This document shows positions 1 to 5,271 of a DNA stretch of 5,271 nucleotides, piece by piece. Where the stretch lies: assembly GCA_002696705.1 (NCBI GenBank), contig NZSH01000046.1, positions 14,390 to 19,660 of the forward strand, written 5' to 3'. A program made the translations under genes and the position numbers. The stretch comes from Woeseiaceae bacterium. GTDB lineage: Bacteria > Acidobacteriota > Vicinamibacteria > Vicinamibacterales > UBA823. Every line of letters begins with the position of its first letter. Within the stretch, counting starts at the first letter, position 1. The notes beneath the pieces are model-generated. The model ran no database searches and was not told the origin of the DNA. It saw only the letters and a list, made by a program, of their open reading frames with translations.

Positions 1-260
1 ACTCGGCGGCCTTCAGGGCAGTGAACAAGACCTCGTCGCACAATTTCTGCGACTGACCTGCCGTCGATTCTCTGACCCAAGAACGTGATCTCTCCATGCC
101 GAGGTTCTACCAAACCAGACAGCGTTTTAAGCACGGTCGATTTACCGGCACCATTGGCACCAATTAATGTGACCAGTTCCCCTTTATTCACATGCAATGT
201 CACATCTTTGAGAGCATGGACATTGCCGTAATAAACATCAACTTTCGATATTTGGAGCAT
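1..260 (-). CDS. livF: LivF-type ABC transporter ATP-binding protein (N-terminal 86 residues, cut by window edge)
   Basis: This is the start of the second cytoplasmic ATPase of a HAAT-type importer; it would pair with the LivG domain encoded just upstream and power uptake through the two permeases. The visible protein begins MLQISKVDVYYGNVHALKDV, a typical LivF opening with an aromatic A-loop (YYG). Walker A is GANGAGKST at residues 34-42. The PEGRR motif at 82-86 sits where LivF proteins carry their Q-loop equivalent, and it separates LivF from LivG, which has RTFQ. Signature, Walker B and H-loop lie beyond the window; the family is usually about 235 residues. The ATG at 258-260 is preferred because it gives the family-typical N-terminus, with GGGAAAG 10 nt upstream. 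An in-frame GTG at 264-266 would add two residues. The start lies inside the end of the fused livM-livG gene (23-nt overlap), implying coupled translation. Confidence 0.93.
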   Translation of the reverse strand, partial: MLQISKVDVYYGNVHALKDVTLHVNKGELVTLIGANGAGKSTVLKTLSGLVEPRHGEITFLGQRIDGRSVAEIVRRGLVHCPEGRR

Positions 261-2160
261 GCTCACTGCGCTTTCCCAAATAGGCTTCAATGACACGATC
301 GTCCGTGCGAATCTCGTCGGGGGATCCTTCAGCAATTTTTTTGCCGTCATCTAACACAACAACCCGGTCGGAAATACCCATGACTAATTTCATGTCATGT
401 TCGACCAGCACGACAGTGATACCTTCATCACGTATCCAACCAATGAGGCTTATCAGATCGTTGACTTCAGCTGGATTTAAACCTGCTGCTGGCTCGTCCA
501 ATAGCAGCAGCTGAGGCCGAGACGCAAGTGCAATGCCCAGTTCCAGTAAACGCTGACTCCCGTAAGGCAGTTTGCCTGCTCGAAGAGCTCCGTACGATTT
601 CAAACCAATAAATTCTAGAATGCAGTCGGCCACTACTTCGGCTTCTTGCTGAATTTGTCTTGATAAATCGCGACGAAACAGGCTGGTGTAGAGTGTGGCT
701 TGTTCTGATCCCGTGTGTGCCAGAACCAGATTGTCACGCACTGACACCTTCAGAAAAAGACTAGTTTGTTGAAAGGTACGCACGATCCCCTGACGCGCCA
801 GTTCATCCGGCTGGAGCTTATTAAGAATCTTGTCTTGATACCAGATCTTGCCAGACGTAACAGGCCCAAAACCGGTGATTGCATTTAGCATCGTTGTCTT
901 GCCCGCCCCATTTGGTCCGATAATGGCAAGGATTTCACCAGCCTTCACCTCCAGATCAACATGCTCCACAGCATGAACGCCACCAAAATAGACGCACAGA
1001 TCTTTGGAGACTAATAAAGATTCTGAACGATCACGAAGTCTCACCCTAGAACCGACATGATTGGAACGAGACAGATGAGAACCATTTGTGACAAAAGTAC
1101 CTGAAAGGGCTTTGTGTAATTCATTATTCAGAGTCAGTTTCCTCTCCGTCAGGACCTGTAACTCTGAGTCTGGGGTCGAGATAGCGTCTGTTTGCGGTCT
1201 TCGCTGCAGGAGATCCCCGATTAAACGGAGCGCCAGCCGATTCAACGTCGGAAAGATGCCGTCTGGCATGAATAACATGATGATCATGAGCAGCAAGCCG
1301 AAAATTGCCATGCGCCACTCTTGGGCGGTGCGCAAGAGTTCAGGCAGGACAGTAAAAAGAATCGCGCCAAGCACTGGTCCTGCCAAGGTTGCACGTCCAC
1401 CAGCAATGACCATCACTACAATCGTGATGGTTAAATCAAATACTAAGATCTCTGGGCCAAGAAATTGGAAGAAGTGCGCATAGAAGCTTCCCGCTAAACC
1501 CATAATGAACGAGCTAAGCAAAGCCGCGAGCATCATGTACCGAAAGCTGGAAATACCAACAGACTGGGCTAACATTTCGTTCTCTCGAAGAGCGAGCATA
1601 CCTCGCCCGATCGTACTGTGCTCTATGCAGTACAGGCCGAAGAGTACCAGCGCAACGAGCAGTAAAATGAAATAGTAGTAAGGGAGGTATCCCGTGAACC
1701 AAGGAGCCGGGGGAGGGATTGCAGCGATACCCATTGGGCCATTTGTTACTTCGATCCAGTTGAGAGCTACAAGCCGGAAACATTCAGCGAACCCAAGAGT
1801 GACCAAAACGAAATAAGCGGTTCGCAGTCTCAATGTCAACCGACCGATAATCCACCCGGCAACCGTCGCCGCTATACCAGCAGCAAAAAATGCAGGTAGG
1901 AACGAAACTTCGTATCGCGTGGTAAGAATCGCTGAAACGTAGGCTCCTAGGCCATAGAAGGCGACGGGACCAAGCGATAACAGGCCAACTTTCATCAAAA
2001 GATTGTGAGCGGAGGCAAGCAAGATAAACACGCCTGCCTGAATTGCTAGTCGAACAACGAACTGATCGTCAACAACCTGCGGCGCTATCAATGCTGCTGC
2101 AAGCACGACCAGCATTGAATACTGAATTGGTTTTGTTACCTGTTCCTTTGGTCGTGTCAT
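238..2160 (-). CDS. Fused LivM-type permease / LivG-type ATP-binding protein of a HAAT ABC importer
   Basis: This 640-residue protein joins two importer subunits that are separate in the classical E. coli Liv system. Residues 1 to about 305 are a LivM-type inner-membrane permease with about 8 hydrophobic segments. Family motifs are GLLSLGPVAFYGLGAY (59-74), TNGPMGI (139-145), the cytoplasmic coupling region ALRENEMLAQSVGIS (190-204) and GGRATLAGPVLGA (254-266). Residues about 312-380 are a polar, charged linker. Residues 381-640 are a complete LivG-type ATPase: Walker A GPNGAGKTT (415-423), Q-loop RTFQQ (461-465), signature LPYGSQR (531-537), Walker B LLLLDEP (551-557, catalytic Glu556), D-loop AAGLNP (558-563) and H-loop His588 in VEHDM. 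All catalytic motifs look intact. The start ATG overlaps the livH stop as ATGA, with GAGGGA 8 nt upstream. Permease/ATPase fusions annotated in this family are known, so I read it as genuine rather than a sequencing error, although a lost stop cannot be excluded from one read. Confidence 0.94.
   Translation of the reverse strand: MTRPKEQVTKPIQYSMLVVLAAALIAPQVVDDQFVVRLAIQAGVFILLASAHNLLMKVGLLSLGPVAFYGLGAYVSAILTTRYEVSFLPAFFAAGIAATVAGWIIGRLTLRLRTAYFVLVTLGFAECFRLVALNWIEVTNGPMGIAAIPPPAPWFTGYLPYYYFILLLVALVLFGLYCIEHSTIGRGMLALRENEMLAQSVGISSFRYMMLAALLSSFIMGLAGSFYAHFFQFLGPEILVFDLTITIVVMVIAGGRATLAGPVLGAILFTVLPELLRTAQEWRMAIFGLLLMIIMLFMPDGIFPTLNRLALRLIGDLLQRRPQTDAISTPDSELQVLTERKLTLNNELHKALSGTFVTNGSHLSRSNHVGSRVRLRDRSESLLVSKDLCVYFGGVHAVEHVDLEVKAGEILAIIGPNGAGKTTMLNAITGFGPVTSGKIWYQDKILNKLQPDELARQGIVRTFQQTSLFLKVSVRDNLVLAHTGSEQATLYTSLFRRDLSRQIQQEAEVVADCILEFIGLKSYGALRAGKLPYGSQRLLELGIALASRPQLLLLDEPAAGLNPAEVNDLISLIGWIRDEGITVVLVEHDMKLVMGISDRVVVLDDGKKIAEGSPDEIRTDDRVIEAYLGKRSEHAPNIES
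271..277 (-). promoter_or_regulatory. Probable ribosome binding site for livF
   Basis: The minus strand reads GGGAAAG, ending 10 nt before the ATG at 258-260 and 4 nt before an in-frame GTG at 264-266. The spacing fits ATG slightly better, although both are possible. It lies within the C-terminal codons of the fused livM-livG gene. Confidence 0.45.
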
Positions 2161-3029
2161 CCGACTCGTCCCTCTTTTCCAAGGAGACCAGTGGGTCTGA
2201 CAAGAAGAACGACAATGATGAGGATGAAAGCAATGGCATCACGATATCCCGACGAGATATACGCTGCTCCTAGACTCTCAGCTACCCCCAAGAGTAAGCC
2301 AGCCAAAATGGCGCCGGGAAAACTTCCCAAGCCACCAACAATCACCACTGCAAACGATTTGGCAGTGACAATGGCCCCCATCGTTGGAAAGACTTGAAAG
2401 ATTGGTGCAAGTAGACCGCCGGCAAGTGCTGCGATGCCCGCACCCCAGCTAAATGTAAACGTGTTAATAAAATCGATGTTGACGCCCATCAAGGCCGCAG
2501 CCTCTCGATCTTGGAATGTCGCCCGAATCGCCTTACCTACTCTGGTCCGTTGCAGCAAAAGATGCGAAGCAACGATGATCAAAAGCGCCGACACCAGCAC
2601 AAAGACCCTGATAGGCGTAAGACTGATAGGCCCAATCTGAATGCCAAGAAGAGGAAACGGCAGGCCTATATCCTTAGGAGTAGGATCCCAGATAATCTGT
2701 GCCATGTTCGCCAAGAAAATGGAAAGGCCGATCGTAGCGAGCATGGACACATCAATGGGCTCGTTCCGGATTGGCTTCAGTAATAAACGTTCAATGATGG
2801 CGGCTAAAAGTCCAACGAGTAAGGCCGAAATGATGAGGGCCATCGGGTACGGTACGCCAGCAAGGGTAAAAATTGTGTACACCGCAAACGCGGCTAACAT
2901 GTAAAACTGACCGTGTGCGAAATTCACGACATTCATCACGCCAAAGATCAGCGTGAGACCAATGCCCATGAGGGCATAAATGCCGCCGATTAACAGGCCG
3001 TTGAGAAGATGTTGTAGGAAACCGACCAT
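2157..3029 (-). CDS. livH: LivH-type permease of a HAAT (branched-chain amino acid type) ABC importer
   Basis: This 290-residue integral membrane protein, of usual LivH length, is very hydrophobic throughout and would form half of the translocation channel, paired with the LivM part of the next gene. Family landmarks are the N-terminal NGLLIGGIYALMGIGLTLIF (10-29) followed by NVVNFAHGQFYML (33-45), the cytoplasmic coupling helix DREAAALMGVN (174-184), GGLGSFPGAILAG (232-244) and the C-terminal LLVRPTGLLG (275-284). I count about eight membrane segments by eye. The ATG at 3027-3029 gives the usual LivH beginning, but no good Shine-Dalgarno sequence precedes it, which is odd beside the clear sites of the two downstream genes. 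Its TGA overlaps the next ATG as ATGA. LivH proteins carry many substrates (leucine-type amino acids, urea, amides, aromatic acids), so the name denotes family rather than a proven leucine transporter. Confidence 0.94.
   Translation of the reverse strand: MVGFLQHLLNGLLIGGIYALMGIGLTLIFGVMNVVNFAHGQFYMLAAFAVYTIFTLAGVPYPMALIISALLVGLLAAIIERLLLKPIRNEPIDVSMLATIGLSIFLANMAQIIWDPTPKDIGLPFPLLGIQIGPISLTPIRVFVLVSALLIIVASHLLLQRTRVGKAIRATFQDREAAALMGVNIDFINTFTFSWGAGIAALAGGLLAPIFQVFPTMGAIVTAKSFAVVIVGGLGSFPGAILAGLLLGVAESLGAAYISSGYRDAIAFILIIVVLLVRPTGLLGKEGRVG
2169..2174 (-). promoter_or_regulatory. Ribosome binding site for the fused livM-livG gene
   Basis: The minus strand reads GAGGGA, ending 8 nt before the ATG at 2158-2160. 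It lies inside the last codons of livH, and the start shares bases with the livH stop (ATGA), so ribosomes finishing livH can restart directly. It supports the chosen start over the later in-frame Met16. Confidence 0.6.
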
Positions 3030-3133
3030 GATAGGTAGCAGGAATATCTTAAGGGGCGCCTCAAATCCTGCCCAGTGACAACATCTTGATGTTAACTGAT
3101 TCTGGTAGAGGTTGCGCTTACACTAACACCCCT

Positions 3134-3145
3134 AGGTCCGGACCT
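3134..3145. repeat. Perfect 12-bp palindrome AGGTCCGGACCT in the intergenic gap
   Basis: AGGTCCGGACCT reads the same on both strands and lies about 105 nt upstream of the livH start, in non-coding DNA. Perfect palindromes of this length can be binding sites for dimeric regulators, but I see no second copy in the window and do not recognise a known operator. It could be chance. Confidence 0.35.
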
Positions 3146-3158
3146 TACTATTTCCTCA

Positions 3159-3190
3159 TGATGGTGCTCTGCCTCAAGCACAAGGCATCA
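3159..3190 (-). promoter_or_regulatory. Interrupted stem-loop in the gap between the binding-protein gene and livH
   Basis: In the transcript, UGAUG pairs with CAUCA (5 bp), a CCUU bulge follows, GUGCU pairs with AGCAC (5 bp) and the loop is 8 nt. It begins about 25 nt after the binding-protein stop. No U-run follows, so it is not a classical intrinsic terminator. By analogy with other importer operons, such a structure could protect the 3' end of the upstream message or reduce read-through, giving more binding protein than permease. This role is inference; the pairing itself is visible. Confidence 0.4.
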
Positions 3191-3203
3191 CACCCTACGA
3201 AGA

Positions 3204-3213
3204 TACAATTGTA
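3204..3213. repeat. 10-bp palindrome TACAATTGTA just after the binding-protein stop
   Basis: TACAATTGTA is self-complementary and begins one base beyond the TAA of the binding-protein gene. It is too A/T-rich and loop-less to terminate transcription alone. It may be a weak structural or protein-binding site, or chance. Confidence 0.2.
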
Positions 3214-3214
3214 G

Positions 3215-4420
3215 TTACAATGTCGGCGCGCTGGTTGCAACCGCTGTCAGCGTACCATCGTCAACACGGACTAGGTATACATTTGGACGACTCTGGTGCC
3301 CTTCCGCCTCATCAAACTTAATGTGACCACTCAAACCAGCAAATTCAACCCTAGTCAGTGCTTGATTTAAGCCTGCTTGATCGAGGCTACAGTCATTTAA
3401 CTCGATTGCCTTCGCAATGACCTGCACACCGTCAAAGCCGCGGTAGGATTCGCCCAAGCCTACTTGAGGGTACCCAGCGTCATGGTATGCGTTGTAGTAC
3501 CACTCCGACAGTACCGGATCGCCAGCTAAATGGTGCTCCGCTGGCACATAGAACATTAAGTGATATGTGCCACTAACAATTTCTGAACTCGACAGGTGCA
3601 TAATAGCCACTGGATAGTTACTCCCTCCAGTAGTCAGAACAAGTTGGCTCATTCCCAGTTCGGCATATTGCTTTAGGATGGTAGCAATCTGCGCTGCACC
3701 GGTAGTCATCACTATCGCATCCACCTCTGAACTATTAATCTCTGTTAGCTGTGGCAACACGTCAGTGACGCTCTGGTCAATATAGTTCTCGAACACAATC
3801 TGACCACCCTGCGATTCGATAACCTCACGGAAGGCGTCACCTGCACTGCGTCCCCAATCGTTGTTAACACTCAGAATGGCCACTTTCTTCATGGTTAGTT
3901 CATTGGCCAAGTATGGTTTGACGGCCTCCGCTTCCATCTCACTCGTCGGGCTAATGCGGTGCACCCACTCGAATCCAGGCGTGTCCGCAGATGTAATCTT
4001 CACCGAACTAGAAGTTTCCACAACCAGCGGGACTCCATGACGTGCCATAACCGGCATCACCGCTAGTGTCGCAGAACTACCCCAAGCGCCCATAATGACC
4101 GGTACTTCCTCACGCGTTATCAAATTCTCAGCTGCATTCGCAGATTCCTGCGGGTCATTTCTCCCGTCCAAAATAATTGGCTCGAGCGGCCGTTCACAAA
4201 CACCGCCTTCCGCATTAATTTTTTCGACGCCAATACGTAGACCACTGACAACATAAGATCCGGCATCCGCAACAGGTCCAGTGAGGGGTGCGATAACACC
4301 AAATCGGATTGGTTCCACAGCGCTAGAATCGAGTTCGTCAACTGCAGAGTTGGGGGTACAGGCTGTCATTGAAATTACAGCTGCGAACAACGCTACAGTC
4401 AAGCCCACTATTCGTTTCAT
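3215..4420 (-). CDS. Lipoprotein solute-binding protein of the HAAT ABC importer (Peripla_BP_6 / LivJ-LivK-like)
   Basis: This 401-residue protein captures the substrate outside the inner membrane and delivers it to the permeases. The N-terminus has a short basic region (KR), a hydrophobic core and a lipobox-like MTAC (18-21), so Cys21 is the likely lipidation site; Met at position -3 is acceptable but not the commonest residue. The binding fold starts with IRFGVIAPLTGPVADAG (38-54), then KINAEGGV (67-74), a DGRNDP turn (85-90), GAWGSSATLAVMPVMARHGV (111-130, the usual ligand-contact region), FEWVHRISPTSE (150-161), VAILSVNNDWGRSAG (180-194) and ESYRGFDGVQVIAKAIE (324-340). Besides Cys21 it has only Cys75 and Cys344. 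The signal peptide supports the ATG at 4418-4420, although the upstream Shine-Dalgarno is weak. It follows the hydroxylase gene by 55 nt and precedes livH by 185 nt. The ligand cannot be read from the sequence; the hydroxylase neighbour makes a heterocyclic or aromatic compound as plausible as an amino acid. Confidence 0.92.
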   Translation of the reverse strand: MKRIVGLTVALFAAVISMTACTPNSAVDELDSSAVEPIRFGVIAPLTGPVADAGSYVVSGLRIGVEKINAEGGVCERPLEPIILDGRNDPQESANAAENLITREEVPVIMGAWGSSATLAVMPVMARHGVPLVVETSSSVKITSADTPGFEWVHRISPTSEMEAEAVKPYLANELTMKKVAILSVNNDWGRSAGDAFREVIESQGGQIVFENYIDQSVTDVLPQLTEINSSEVDAIVMTTGAAQIATILKQYAELGMSQLVLTTGGSNYPVAIMHLSSSEIVSGTYHLMFYVPAEHHLAGDPVLSEWYYNAYHDAGYPQVGLGESYRGFDGVQVIAKAIELNDCSLDQAGLNQALTRVEFAGLSGHIKFDEAEGHQSRPNVYLVRVDDGTLTAVATSAPTL

Positions 4421-4475
4421 ATTTTACAAAACTCATTTGCGAGCAACCGGGATCAGACTCTTCCGATTGTCTCGG

Positions 4476-5271
4476 CTACGGACTTGGATAGGGAACATCC
4501 TCCAGGGTTCTCGGTTCCTCTTCCACAACATCAAGTTTGCCTAATAATTGAAGGATGCGTTCAGGAGAAGCAGGTGTACGAGTAACCCGTTGACCAATCG
4601 CGTTGGCAATCGCATTAAAAATAGCAGGAGGCGTAGGAATCGTTGCTGGTTCCGCCACACCTTTGGCACCATGCGGACCAGTTGGATCATACACCTCTAC
4701 AATTAATGGATCGATCTTTGGAACATCAGCTGCCGTTGGTATCAAGTAAGTACTCAAACGAGAATTCACAAACTTCCCTTGCTTGACCACCATCTCTTCC
4801 ATCAGCGCAAACCCGAGTCCCTGCACGGCACCGCCCTCAATCTGGCCTTCCACGCCTTTAGGGTTAATCGCTTTTCCAGCATCAGTCGCGGAAGCTAATC
4901 GGAGAACGATCACTTTACCGGTCTCAGTATCTACTTCGACTTCGGCAAGCTGACTGGCCCATGCATAGGTAGCATACGCATCCCCCTGAGATGTCGCCGT
5001 GTCTACATCAGGAGTCGTAATCTTGTGCCATCCATACCCTTGAAATCGTTTACCACGGGCGTGTGTTTCCGCAGCCAGTTTCGCAAATGGCAGTCCTCTG
5101 GACGGCGCTTCACGATCGTAGACACGCCCGTTGCCAAAGGTCAGTCGATCCGGAGAACATGAGAGCAACTCTGCTGCAATCTCTCCAAGTTGACTCTTGA
5201 GGTCTTGGCAGGCTTTAACCACAGCGTTTCCTTGCACATAAGTGGCCCGACTGGCGGACACCGGGCCAGAG
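4476..5271 (-). CDS. Xanthine dehydrogenase/aldehyde oxidase-family molybdopterin-binding subunit (C-terminal part, cut by window edge)
   Basis: About 264 C-terminal residues of a molybdenum hydroxylase large subunit are visible; whole family members are usually about 750-800 residues. The enzyme would oxidise a carbon of an N-heterocycle or aldehyde using water-derived oxygen, passing electrons through Fe-S and usually FAD subunits not seen here. Numbering from the GTG-coded residue at 5259-5261, which is internal because the frame stays open to the edge (SGP precedes it): SASRATYVQGNA (2-13) matches the cofactor-binding Ser/Arg region, SATDAGKAINP (124-134) and GQIEGGAVQGLGFALMEE (139-156) are conserved second-domain motifs, and GAKGVAEPATIPTPPAIFNA (198-217) contains Glu204, the expected catalytic base. 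The commoner form of that last motif is KGVGE, so Ala replaces Gly before the Glu. The C-terminal tail is acidic and Pro-rich. The substrate is not determined: xanthine, nicotinate-like heterocycles and aldehydes are all used in this family. It is likely co-transcribed with the importer. Confidence 0.92.
   Translation of the reverse strand, partial: SGPVSASRATYVQGNAVVKACQDLKSQLGEIAAELLSCSPDRLTFGNGRVYDREAPSRGLPFAKLAAETHARGKRFQGYGWHKITTPDVDTATSQGDAYATYAWASQLAEVEVDTETGKVIVLRLASATDAGKAINPKGVEGQIEGGAVQGLGFALMEEMVVKQGKFVNSRLSTYLIPTAADVPKIDPLIVEVYDPTGPHGAKGVAEPATIPTPPAIFNAIANAIGQRVTRTPASPERILQLLGKLDVVEEEPRTLEDVPYPSP

Noticed and set aside
1088..1483. 131-residue open frame on the plus strand
   Set aside because: It lies antisense to the LivM C-terminus and linker of a well-supported gene, is rich in Ser/Arg/Lys without recognisable motifs, and is best explained as a shadow frame.
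1514..1783. 89-residue minus-strand frame inside the LivM part
   Set aside because: It is an out-of-frame shadow of the conserved permease sequence.
2511..2904. Overlapping plus-strand open frames of 87-90 residues opposite livH
   Set aside because: They are antisense to conserved livH codons and show no domain or convincing start site.
3080..3093. AACATC-TT-GATGTT inverted repeat
   Set aside because: The 2-nt loop is too small for a stable 6-bp RNA hairpin and there is no adjoining U-run; likely chance.
4421..4445. TTGCTC/TAAAAT promoter-like pair upstream of the binding-protein gene
   Set aside because: Spacing is about 14 nt and the TAAAAT directly abuts the ATG, leaving no room for a transcription start and ribosome site.
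4421..4475. Possible terminator between the hydroxylase and binding-protein genes
   Set aside because: Only 4-bp pairings such as CCGA/TCGG are present and no U-run follows; not enough for a terminator.
4281..4544. 87-residue plus-strand open frame spanning the hydroxylase/binding-protein junction
   Set aside because: It runs antisense to the signal peptide region and the hydroxylase C-terminus and has no recognisable protein features.

Overview
This is a bacterial window of roughly balanced base composition. All five genes I can support lie on the minus strand, so transcription runs from the right end to the left end. In that order they are: the C-terminal part of a xanthine dehydrogenase/aldehyde oxidase-family molybdopterin-binding subunit (4476-5271, cut by the window edge), a lipoprotein periplasmic-type solute-binding protein (3215-4420), a LivH-type permease (2157-3029), one long protein joining a LivM-type permease to a LivG-type ATPase (238-2160), and the start of a LivF-type ATPase (1-260, cut by the window edge).

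The four genes on the left make a complete set for a HAAT-family (hydrophobic/branched-chain amino acid type) ABC importer: one binding protein, two membrane subunits and two ATPases. The unusual part is that the second permease and the first ATPase are one polypeptide with a polar linker of about 65-70 residues. Coupling is tight from livH onwards: the livH stop overlaps the livM-livG start (ATGA), and the livM-livG end overlaps the livF start by 23 nt. The binding-protein gene is separated from livH by a 185-nt gap. That gap can form one interrupted RNA hairpin and holds two short perfect DNA palindromes, but shows no classical poly-U terminator.

Only 55 nt and no visible terminator separate the molybdenum hydroxylase gene from the transporter genes, so they may share a transcript. 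A reasonable inference is that the importer supplies a compound that the hydroxylase oxidises, such as a purine, a nicotinate-like N-heterocycle or another aromatic, rather than leucine, isoleucine or valine. The sequence alone does not fix the substrate.

The organism cannot be identified with confidence. A lipidated binding protein with a short Lys/Arg signal, recognisable but variable Shine-Dalgarno sites and tightly packed genes fit many bacteria. I see no tRNA, rRNA, CRISPR array, transposase or phage gene. The only stretches without a gene are 3030-3214 and 4421-4475, both short. I found nothing that amounts to a new biological system; the fused transporter and its link to a molybdenum hydroxylase are the most notable points.
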